Assembly: GCA_036379355.1 (NCBI GenBank)
Contig: DASVGV010000103.1
Coordinates: 1-30,537 of the forward strand
Reading direction: 5' to 3'
Length of the DNA stretch: 30,537 nt
DNA from: CAJCIY01 sp036379355
GTDB taxonomy: Bacteria > Actinomycetota > Actinomycetes > Mycobacteriales > CAJCIY01
Shown here one piece after another: positions 19,123 through 25,734 of the stretch (position 1 is the first letter of the stretch; every line of letters starts with the position of its first letter). Both the position numbers and the translations under genes were made by a program. Under the pieces are notes generated by a model. It did no database searches. It was given only the letters and a program-made list of their open reading frames with translations, and had not been told where the DNA came from.

Positions 19123-19636
19123 CGGTCGATCGTGCCACGCCGTCGAGACGCTCGGCCTCCTGCACCAGGTCGTAGACGGTGCGCTGCACGCGCTCGACCC
19201 GCGGCACGTCGCTGAGCACCACCTGCCCGCGCTCGCCGGCGCTCTCGACGATCAGCGTGCCCGACCGGAAGAGGCGCTCGACGATGGTGTGGCGGAAGGT
19301 CACGTCGTTGACGCGGTTCAGCGGCACGTCCCGTCCGTTGCGGGCGACGACTCCCTCCCGCAGCACGATCCGGCGGGTGGTGATCACGTAGTGCGTCGTC
19401 GTCCAGCGCAGGTACGGCAGCAGGCTGAACCAGACGAGGAGCACGAGGGCCACGACGACGATCGCGAGGCGCAGCCACCGCTGCACCGACCAGTCGGGGA
19501 CGAGCTCGACGAGGAACGCGGCGACGCCCACGGTGACCGGCACCCGGGCCAGCGGCAGCGCCAGCGCGCGCCAGTGCGGGTGCAGGTCGAGGACGACCTC
19601 CTCGCCCTCCGACAGCAGGCCGCGCGGGTACGCCAC
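19100..19636 (-). CDS. Membrane-anchored bacterial PH-domain protein
   Basis: A 178-residue protein with two hydrophobic helices (about 28-46 and 54-75) followed by a bacterial PH (DUF304) domain: THYVITTRRIVLREGVV, then NRVNDVTFRHTIVERLF and GTLIVES (about 83-140). The conserved protein next to birA and accD in mycobacteria has the same form; its function is not known. The GTG at 19634-19636 has no strong ribosome site. It is the first gene of the five-gene minus-strand operon, separated from the birA stop by 86 bases that contain repeat copy C. Confidence 0.85.
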   Translation of the reverse strand: MAYPRGLLSEGEEVVLDLHPHWRALALPLARVPVTVGVAAFLVELVPDWSVQRWLRLAIVVVALVLLVWFSLLPYLRWTTTHYVITTRRIVLREGVVARNGRDVPLNRVNDVTFRHTIVERLFRSGTLIVESAGERGQVVLSDVPRVERVQRTVYDLVQEAERLDGVARSTDGPAAYA

Positions 19637-19660
19637 GGCACCAGTCTGAATCAACTCCCG

Positions 19661-19717
19661 CGAGATGTCGCAGATTGACGCGTCTCGCTCGGCAGGCCGC
19701 ACCCTTGCCACATCTCG
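19661..19717 (+). repeat. 57-bp tripartite intergenic repeat, copy C
   Basis: It starts CGAGATGTCGCAGAT, has CGCGTCTCG around element positions 19-27, and ends TTGCCACATCTCG at position 57. Length and half-site offsets are identical to copies A and B. The middle arm has CGTCTCG where the others have CATCTCG; in RNA this still pairs with the 5' arm through a U-G wobble. It fills most of the 86-base gap between the birA stop and the PH-protein start. Confidence 0.78.
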
Positions 19718-19722
19718 AGCTC

Positions 19723-20460
19723 TCAGCGCAGGTGGACGACGTCCCCGGCGGCGTACGCCGTGGCTGCGCCGGCCGCATCGGCCACGACCAGCCGGCCGTC
19801 GTCGTCGACCGCCGTCGCCGTCCCCGTGCTGACCGTGCCGTCGGGCAGGTGCACGGTCACCTCCCGGCCGAGGGTGGCGCACAGATCCCGGTAGTCGGCA
19901 CGGGAGGCGTCGTCCGCCAGTGCCCGCAGGATCGCCCGCAGCAGCGTGAGCCGGTCGGCGGTGCCGCCGGCCAGCAGCACGGACGTCGACGGCCGGTCCG
20001 GCGGCAGCTCGTCCGCCCGCGTCGAGACGTTCAGGCCGATGCCGAGCACGACGTGACCGGCGGCGACCTCGGCGAGGATGCCGCAGATCTTGCGGTCGCG
20101 TACGAGGACGTCGTTGGGCCACTTGAGGCGTGCGTCCAGGCCTGCGGCCGACGACAGCGCCCGGCAGACCGCGACCCCCGCCAGCAGCGGCACCCACGGC
20201 GAGGGCGGCACGGTGAGCAGCGCCGAGAACGTGAGCCCGGCCCGCGGCGGTGACGTCCAGGTGCGCCCCAGCCGGCCGCGGCCCTGCACCTGCTCCTCCG
20301 CCACGAGCACCAGGCCGGCCGGCTCGCCGGCCCGCGCCCGAGCGGCGACGTCGGCGTTCGTCGACCCGGTGGCCTCCACGACCTCGACCCGCCAGCCGCC
20401 GCCCACGACGACATCGCGCAGCGGCGGGCGCGACAGATCGGTCCACTCGCCGCCGGCCAC
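19723..20460 (-). CDS. birA: Biotin--[acyl-CoA carboxylase] ligase, no DNA-binding domain
   Basis: Attaches biotin to the lysine of biotin carrier proteins, here most likely Lys552 of the AccA-type subunit encoded at 28715-30478. The 245-residue protein has TGSTNADV (31-38), the biotinyl-AMP loop GRGRLGRTW (60-68), the LKWPNDVLV motif (112-120) with K124 following, GILAE (127-131) and the C-terminal SH3-like cap domain (about 198-245). It lacks the N-terminal helix-turn-helix of E. coli BirA, so it is a monofunctional ligase. The GTG start is inferred from the expected N-terminus. It is divergent from accD with only 45 bases between starts, so the two promoters must overlap. Confidence 0.94.
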   Translation of the reverse strand: MAGGEWTDLSRPPLRDVVVGGGWRVEVVEATGSTNADVAARARAGEPAGLVLVAEEQVQGRGRLGRTWTSPPRAGLTFSALLTVPPSPWVPLLAGVAVCRALSSAAGLDARLKWPNDVLVRDRKICGILAEVAAGHVVLGIGLNVSTRADELPPDRPSTSVLLAGGTADRLTLLRAILRALADDASRADYRDLCATLGREVTVHLPDGTVSTGTATAVDDDGRLVVADAAGAATAYAAGDVVHLR

Positions 20461-20492
20461 GCCCGGCAGTCTGCCGCGTACCGGTGCGCCGG

Positions 20493-20498
20493 TAGTCT
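20493..20498 (+). promoter_or_regulatory. Candidate -10 box for leaderless accD transcript
   Basis: TAGTCT ends 7 bases before the accD ATG at 20506, so transcription would start at the initiation codon. There is no Shine-Dalgarno sequence between. No strong -35 is visible. Confidence 0.55.
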
Positions 20499-20505
20499 TC
20501 GGCGC

Positions 20506-22098
20506 ATGGCAGCCGAGCCGGCCGTGACGGCATCAACCCCCGACATCCACACCACCGCCGGCAAGCGCGAGGCGCTGCGGATCAAGTACGACGAGTCCCT
20601 GCACGCGGGCTCGGAGGCGGCGCTGCAGAAGCGGCGCGACGCCGGCAAGAAGACGGCCCGGGAGCGCATCGAGGCCCTGCTCGACGAGGGCTCGTTCGTC
20701 GAGACCGACGCGCTCGCCCGCCACCGCAGCCGCGAGTTCGGGATGGAGAAGAAGCGGCCCACCGGCGACGGCGTGATCACCGGGTACGGCACCGTCGACG
20801 GCCGCCCGGTCTGCGTGTTCAGCCAGGACGCGACGGTGTTCGGCGGCGCGCTCGGCGAGGTCTACGGCGAGAAGATCGTGAAGGTCATGGACCTCGCGCT
20901 CAAGACCGGCTGCCCCGTCATCGGCATCAACGAGGGCTCCGGCGCCCGCATCCAGGAAGGGATCATGGGCCTGGCGCTGTACGGCGACATCTTCTACCGC
21001 AACGTCCTCGGCTCCGGCGTCGTCCCGCAGATCAGCCTCATCCTCGGCAACTGCGCCGGCGGGCACGTCTACTCCCCCGCCCTCACCGACTTCACCCTCA
21101 TGGTCGACCAGCAGTCCGCGATGATGATCACCGGCCCGGACGTGATCAAGACGGTGACCGGCGAGGACGTGACGATCGAGGACCTCGGCGGCGCGCGGGC
21201 GCACAACTCCAAGAGTGGCGTCGCGCACTTCATGTCCGAGTCCGAGGACGACGCCCTCGAGCTGACCAAGAACCTGCTGTCGTTCCTGCCGTCGAACAAC
21301 CTCAGCGACCCGCCGGCGTACGACGCGCCCGACGCGACCGGCGACGAGCTCCCCGAGCTGGACGCGATCATCCCCGACAGCAACAACGCGCCGTACGACA
21401 TGAAGAGCGTCATCGAGGCGGTCCTCGACGACGGCGACTTCCTCGAGGTGCAGGAGCTGTGGGCGACCAACATCGTCACCGGCTTCGGCCGGATCGAGGG
21501 CCGCAGCATCGGCGTGGTGGCCAACAACCCGGCGTCGTTCGCCGGCACCCTCGACATCGACGCGGCCGAGAAGGCGGCACGGTTCGTCCGTACCTGCGAC
21601 GCGTTCAACGTGCCGGTGCTCACGTTCTGCGACGTTCCCGGCTACCTGCCCGGCGTCGGCCAGGAGCATCGCGGCATCATCCGGCACGGCGCGAAGCTGC
21701 TGTTCGCGTACTCCGAGGCCACCGTCCCGAAGGTCACCGTCATCACGCGCAAGGCCTACGGCGGCGCGTACGTCGTCATGGGCTCCAAGCACCTCGGCGC
21801 CGACATCAACCTCGCCTGGCCGACCGCGCAGGTCGCGGTCGTCGGCGCGCAGGGTGCGGTGAACATCATCCGGCGCAAGGAGATCGCCGCGGCGAAGGAC
21901 CCGGAGGCGGCGCGCGCGCAGTTCATGACCGAGTACGAGGACGCGCTCGCCACCCCGTACATCGCCGCGGAGCGCGGCTTCGTCGACGCGGTCATCGAGC
22001 CGTCGCAGACCCGCATCGAGGTGGCGAAGGCGCTGCGGATCCTGCGCGGCAAGCGCGAGACGCTGCCGCCGAAGAAGCACGGGAACATCCCGCTGTGA
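20506..22098 (+). CDS. accD: Acyl-CoA carboxylase carboxyltransferase (beta) subunit
   Basis: Transfers CO2 from carboxybiotin to acetyl- or propionyl-CoA, producing malonyl- or methylmalonyl-CoA for fatty-acid and related synthesis. The 530-residue protein has two crotonase-like halves: GSGARIQEG (144-152) forms one oxyanion region and RKAYGGAYVVMGSKHLGAD (415-433) the other. The C-terminus ends PPKKHGNIPL as in PccB/AccD5. At the substrate-specificity position known from Streptomyces (Asp in propionyl-specific PccB, Ile in broader AccB) this protein has Val423. It overlaps accE by 4 bases (GTGA). AccA and BirA partners are encoded nearby. Confidence 0.96.
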   Translation: MAAEPAVTASTPDIHTTAGKREALRIKYDESLHAGSEAALQKRRDAGKKTARERIEALLDEGSFVETDALARHRSREFGMEKKRPTGDGVITGYGTVDGRPVCVFSQDATVFGGALGEVYGEKIVKVMDLALKTGCPVIGINEGSGARIQEGIMGLALYGDIFYRNVLGSGVVPQISLILGNCAGGHVYSPALTDFTLMVDQQSAMMITGPDVIKTVTGEDVTIEDLGGARAHNSKSGVAHFMSESEDDALELTKNLLSFLPSNNLSDPPAYDAPDATGDELPELDAIIPDSNNAPYDMKSVIEAVLDDGDFLEVQELWATNIVTGFGRIEGRSIGVVANNPASFAGTLDIDAAEKAARFVRTCDAFNVPVLTFCDVPGYLPGVGQEHRGIIRHGAKLLFAYSEATVPKVTVITRKAYGGAYVVMGSKHLGADINLAWPTAQVAVVGAQGAVNIIRRKEIAAAKDPEAARAQFMTEYEDALATPYIAAERGFVDAVIEPSQTRIEVAKALRILRGKRETLPPKKHGNIPL

Positions 22099-22337
22099 CC
22101 GCTTCCGACGCCGCGGAGACCGCGCAGCCGGTGCTGCGCATCGTCCGAGGCGTCCCCGACGGCGTCGACGCCTCGCTCGAGATCGCGGTTCTGACGGCGG
22201 TGCTCGCGGCGCGCGGCAGCGCCGGCACCGAACCCGGACCGCGCGTGGCCAGCGCCTGGAACGCCCCGGACCGCCTGCTGGCGAGGTCGATCCATCCCTC
22301 GGCGGACGGCTGGCGCCGCTCGGCCCTCCCGCACTAG
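22095..22337 (+). CDS. accE: Acyl-CoA carboxylase epsilon subunit
   Basis: An 80-residue protein with the short epsilon-subunit pattern: VLRIVRGVPDG (13-23), LEIAVLTAVLAARG and a C-terminal SAWNAPDRLLAR then GWRRSALPH. In Streptomyces and mycobacteria this subunit tightens or activates the carboxylase complex. The GTG start overlaps the accD stop (GTGA), so translation is probably coupled and subunits made together. Confidence 0.87.
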   Translation: MTASDAAETAQPVLRIVRGVPDGVDASLEIAVLTAVLAARGSAGTEPGPRVASAWNAPDRLLARSIHPSADGWRRSALPH

Positions 22338-22363
22338 CGTCGCCCGGACGAGAGGCTCTTCCC

Positions 22364-22834
22364 ATGCCCGAGATCGAGTACGTCACCCTCGCCGCCCACG
22401 CCGAGGCGATCAACGGGCTGCTCTACCTGCAGGGCGCAGGGCTGACCGACATCGTGCAACCCAACGACAACAACGGTCAGCCGGGCGTGGTCCACGTCGG
22501 CATCGGGGTGTCGATCGTCGTGGGCTGGAACGAGACCGGCCAGTCGTTCCCGATCACGATCAGCGTCGTGGACGAGGACGGCTCGCCGCTGATCAACGCC
22601 GGCGGGCAGATCGAGGCCGGACGGCCACCGAACCTCCCGGCCGGCAGCGTGGTGCGCAGCGTGCTCGCCCTGTCGGCGGAGGTCCAGTTCCCCCGCGGCG
22701 GTGGGTACGAGGTGCGCGCAGAGCTGGGTGGCGCGACGAAGGCCGTGGCCTTCCGCGTGCACCAGCAGGCCCAGCCCCCCTCCCCGCCGACGCAGGCGGG
22801 ACCCACCACCTGGCCCACGCCGAGGGCCGACTAA
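22364..22834 (+). CDS. Conserved small protein, DUF6941-like
   Basis: A 156-residue soluble protein of unknown function. The N-terminus IEYVTLAAHAEAINGLLYL (4-22) followed by GAGLTDIVQP and alternating hydrophobic strands suggests a beta-sandwich, like the DUF6941 group of actinobacteria. The last 25 residues are Pro/Gln/Thr-rich and probably disordered. GAGAGG lies about 8 bases before the ATG. It follows accE by 26 bases and precedes a PH protein by 11, so it probably shares the acc transcript. I cannot infer a role in the carboxylase. Confidence 0.7.
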   Translation: MPEIEYVTLAAHAEAINGLLYLQGAGLTDIVQPNDNNGQPGVVHVGIGVSIVVGWNETGQSFPITISVVDEDGSPLINAGGQIEAGRPPNLPAGSVVRSVLALSAEVQFPRGGGYEVRAELGGATKAVAFRVHQQAQPPSPPTQAGPTTWPTPRAD

Positions 22835-22845
22835 GGACGGCAGGC

Positions 22846-23187
22846 ATGTACGCAGACCGCTGGATCCGCTGCACCGACAAGGACATCGTCGTCCGGGGCT
22901 ACTACTTCCCCTGGGGCGCCAAGCACATCGCGTACGACCGCATCCAGGACATCACCCGGGTGGCGATGACCTACGCGCGGGGCAAGGGCCGCATCTGGGG
23001 CACCGCGTCCCCGACCCTGTGGGCCAGCTTCGACCCGCTGCGGACGCGCAAGTCCACCGCCCTGGTGGTCAACCTCGGGCACATGGTGAAGCCGTTCCTG
23101 ACGCCCGACGACCCGGACGCGTTCCTCGCCGACGTCCGCGCGCACACCGACGCGCCGGTCCGCGAGGACACCCCCAAGGTCGTCTGA
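22846..23187 (+). CDS. Small protein resembling a bacterial PH domain
   Basis: A 113-residue protein without membrane helices. YADRWIRCTDKDIVVRGYYF (2-21) and AYDRIQDITRVAM (29-41) fit the first strands of a bacterial PH fold, and a C-terminal LVVNLGHMVKPFLTPDDP segment closes the fold before the DDPDAFLADV helix. AAGGACGG overlapping the preceding stop gives a good ribosome site. This is the second PH-type gene of the window, the other being at 19100-19636. Function unknown. Confidence 0.72.
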   Translation: MYADRWIRCTDKDIVVRGYYFPWGAKHIAYDRIQDITRVAMTYARGKGRIWGTASPTLWASFDPLRTRKSTALVVNLGHMVKPFLTPDDPDAFLADVRAHTDAPVREDTPKVV

Positions 23188-23193
23188 CCGGGG

Positions 23194-24828
23194 TCAGGAG
23201 CCCCTGGGCCTGCTGGTCAGGGACGCCACGAACGCCGACCACGACGGCGCACCGAGACCGGTCATCGGGTCCCATCCTGGGCCCGCCGCGAAGCCCCCGT
23301 TGTGGCCGGTGAGCACGTCGGTGAAGACCCCGGTCGGGGCCGCGTACAGCGCGGCGTGGATGTCGCCGACTCCCGCGGTCGCGCCCTGGGCCGCGAGCGT
23401 CGCCGCGAGCGCTGCGGCCGCGAGCGGGGCGGCGAGGCTCGTCCCACCCACGGGACTGCCGACGCACGAGCCGGCGCAGCCGTCGTCGGACGTCGGCGTG
23501 CTGTCGTACTGCTCCAGCCCGGTCGAGTCGTCCGCGTCCATCGCGATGTCGGGGACGCCGCGCTGCGCCCTGCCGACGGCGCCGTCCTGGTACGAGGGCC
23601 GCGGGAACAGCCGGCTGTAGCCCCCGCCGCTGCCGCTCCACCCGGTCTGCGTCGTGGTGCGCCCGTCCGTGTGGACGGTGGTGCCGCCGACCGCGACGAC
23701 GTTCGGGAAGGACGCCGGGGAGTCGACCGTGTCCTGGTGCGGATGGGTGTCCTTGCAGTCGACGGCGCCGTCGTCGCCGCTCGGGGCGAAGAACGTCACC
23801 CCGGCCGCGAGGACGTTGTTGATCGCGTTGCGGTCGACCGTCAGCAGCGGGTCGTTCGGTCCGGTGTAGCTGTCCGCCTCGCACGAGCCGTACGACGTGG
23901 ACACCGTCAGGATGCGCTGGCTCGCCGCATCGCGGGCGACCTGGTTGAGCGCGTCCGCCTGGCCCATCGGGTTGCTGTCCGGGACGAAGTACGCGCGCTG
24001 CCGCAGGCCCGGCGCCATCGTGGCGATGGCCTCCTGGTCCAGCGACACCTCGCCGGCGCCGGAGAAGTCGCCCGACGTGCCGCCGTCGATGCCGACCGCG
24101 GTGAACCCGCCGCCGGCGACCGGGTCGTAGGTCGCGTCGTCGTAGATGTGCTGGGTGCGGACGTACGCCGTGAGGTCGCTCGGATGCCAGTCGGAGAACT
24201 GCAGGGTGGCAACGGTCGGCGCGTCGTCCGCGGGCGGCGCCTGGTCGGCCGGTACGCCGAAGACCCGCTGGAGCTCGGCCTGGCTCAGCGACCCGTCCGG
24301 GTGGTTGCGCGGGTGCATCGTCGCAGTCGGCTGGTCGGTCGCTGCCGCGACGAGCACGAGGCCGGTGAGGCTCGACGGCAGCTTCGGCAAGGTCTCCGGC
24401 GTCGTCGCGGTCGACGAGGTGCTGGCGGGCGCACTGCCGAACAGGGCGTCGACCCGGTCGGGCGGACCTGCGACGACGAGGTTGGTGTCGGTGGTCGAGA
24501 TCAGCGTGAGGCCGAGGGCTTTCGCCTGGGCACCGGCGGCCGCGGCGCGGGCCGCGCCGGGCAGCGCCGCCTGCCGCCGGGACTCGCGCTCGGCCGGCGG
24601 CACGGTGCCGGCTATGAGCGCCAGCTGCGCCAGCGCGTCCTGGTCGCGCGGCAGCAGGGCGAGGTCGACCTCCTGGTAGCCGTCCGGGACCGCCGCCGCG
24701 GTGACGGCCGGTGGCTGCACCGTGCCCGCGTCGTCCGGTGATCCCGACGACGTGGTGACCGCGGCCACCACGCCCACCACGAGGACGGCGGACAGGGCGA
24801 TGCCGAGGGCCACGGCGGGCTTGTGCAC
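23194..24828 (-). CDS. S53 family (sedolisin/kumamolisin-type) secreted protease
   Basis: A 544-residue acid-type serine-carboxyl protease. An N-terminal hydrophobic anchor or signal (about 8-27) is followed by the pro-domain (about 48-180, LLPRDQDALAQLA and LTLISTTDTNLVVAG). The catalytic residues of the family are visible: E260 and D264 in EVSLD, oxyanion D352 in SGDDG and nucleophile S464 in GGTSLAAP. The calcium site is near D504 and D520 (FTDVLTG, GPGWD). Unlike its neighbour at 25735-28569 it has no C-terminal repeats. GTG start with GGGAG six bases upstream. It begins 10 bases after the PAP2 gene, implying one transcript. Substrate not known. Confidence 0.92.
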   Translation of the reverse strand: MHKPAVALGIALSAVLVVGVVAAVTTSSGSPDDAGTVQPPAVTAAAVPDGYQEVDLALLPRDQDALAQLALIAGTVPPAERESRRQAALPGAARAAAAGAQAKALGLTLISTTDTNLVVAGPPDRVDALFGSAPASTSSTATTPETLPKLPSSLTGLVLVAAATDQPTATMHPRNHPDGSLSQAELQRVFGVPADQAPPADDAPTVATLQFSDWHPSDLTAYVRTQHIYDDATYDPVAGGGFTAVGIDGGTSGDFSGAGEVSLDQEAIATMAPGLRQRAYFVPDSNPMGQADALNQVARDAASQRILTVSTSYGSCEADSYTGPNDPLLTVDRNAINNVLAAGVTFFAPSGDDGAVDCKDTHPHQDTVDSPASFPNVVAVGGTTVHTDGRTTTQTGWSGSGGGYSRLFPRPSYQDGAVGRAQRGVPDIAMDADDSTGLEQYDSTPTSDDGCAGSCVGSPVGGTSLAAPLAAAALAATLAAQGATAGVGDIHAALYAAPTGVFTDVLTGHNGGFAAGPGWDPMTGLGAPSWSAFVASLTSRPRGS

Positions 24829-24838
24829 GCGGTCTCCC

Positions 24839-25627
24839 TCAGCGCGCGACGCTGCGACGGAACGGGCGCACGAACCACTGCGGCCGGTAGACCGCAGCCG
24901 CGCTCACCCCGAGGATCACCACGGCCACCAGTCCGTCCGACCAGTAGTGGTTCGCCGTGGCGATGACCACGAACGTCGTGACGATCGGGTGCGCGAGGAC
25001 CACCCAGCGCCACACGCGCGTGGAGACGAGCACGACCGTGGCCGCGACGAGCACCGACCAGGCGATGTGCAACGACGGCATGGCGGCGTACTGGTTGGCG
25101 AGCCCCACCGTGGCGTTGGCGTTGTACGCGCTCGGGCCGAACACCTGCATCGTGTCGACGAGGCCGTCCCCGCCGAACAGCCGCGGCGGCGCGAGCGGCA
25201 CCAGCACGGTGATCAGCAGGCCGAGCCCGGTGGTGATCGCCAGCGTCGTCCGCACGCGGCCGTACCGGTTGTGGTGGCGCACCCACAGCCACACCAGGAA
25301 CGCCGCGGTCAGGGGGAAGTGCACGCCGACGTAGTACCGGTCGGCGAGGTGGACCAGCGTCGTCGACGTGAGCAGCCAGTGCTGGAGGTCGGCCTCGTTC
25401 GGCAGGTGCAGCGCGCGTTCGACGTGCCAGAGCCACGCCGCGTTGTGCTGCGCCTCGGTGACGTGGTGGCGGGCCAGCGAGCGGCCTTCGCGGTAGAGCA
25501 CCAGCAGGACGGCGACGAGGGCCACCTCGAGGGCGAGCGACACGATCGTGCGCCGCGTCAGCGGGACCGTGTCGGTGCGGCGGCCGGCCGGCCCGCTGGC
25601 CGGCCGCTCCTCGGTCTGGGCCGCCAT
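24839..25627 (-). CDS. PAP2-superfamily membrane phosphatase
   Basis: A 262-residue multi-pass membrane protein. The PAP2 active site is seen as MPSLHIAWS (183-191, with His187) and ANHYWSDG (225-232, with His227 and Asp231), which fit motifs C2 and C3. The preceding loop has many polar residues (AYNANATVG, NQYAA). Members hydrolyse or transfer phosphates of lipids (phosphatidate, undecaprenyl-diphosphate) or make inositol-phospholipids; the exact role is unclear. The ATG at 25625-25627 has GGAAGGGA seven bases upstream; a GTG one codon earlier is possible. It precedes the S53 protease gene by 10 bases. Confidence 0.88.
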   Translation of the reverse strand: MAAQTEERPASGPAGRRTDTVPLTRRTIVSLALEVALVAVLLVLYREGRSLARHHVTEAQHNAAWLWHVERALHLPNEADLQHWLLTSTTLVHLADRYYVGVHFPLTAAFLVWLWVRHHNRYGRVRTTLAITTGLGLLITVLVPLAPPRLFGGDGLVDTMQVFGPSAYNANATVGLANQYAAMPSLHIAWSVLVAATVVLVSTRVWRWVVLAHPIVTTFVVIATANHYWSDGLVAVVILGVSAAAVYRPQWFVRPFRRSVAR

Positions 25628-25652
25628 CACCGGTCCCTTCCTGCACGTCCGA

Positions 25653-25679
25653 TCGCCCCGTGACCTGGCATCGGGGTGA
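25653..25679 (-). terminator. Weak hairpin between large S53 gene and PAP2 gene
   Basis: TCGCCCCG (25653-25660) can pair with CGGGGTGA (25672-25679) over 8 bp including one G-T pair, around an 11-base loop. It lies 56 bases past the S53 stop and 26 before the PAP2 start. It may end the S53 transcript only in part; no T-tract is present. Confidence 0.4.
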
Positions 25680-25734
25680 CGCGCAGGTTACCGGCCGGGT
25701 CCGACGCGCGACAGCCGTTTCGCGCCCGCTCCCC

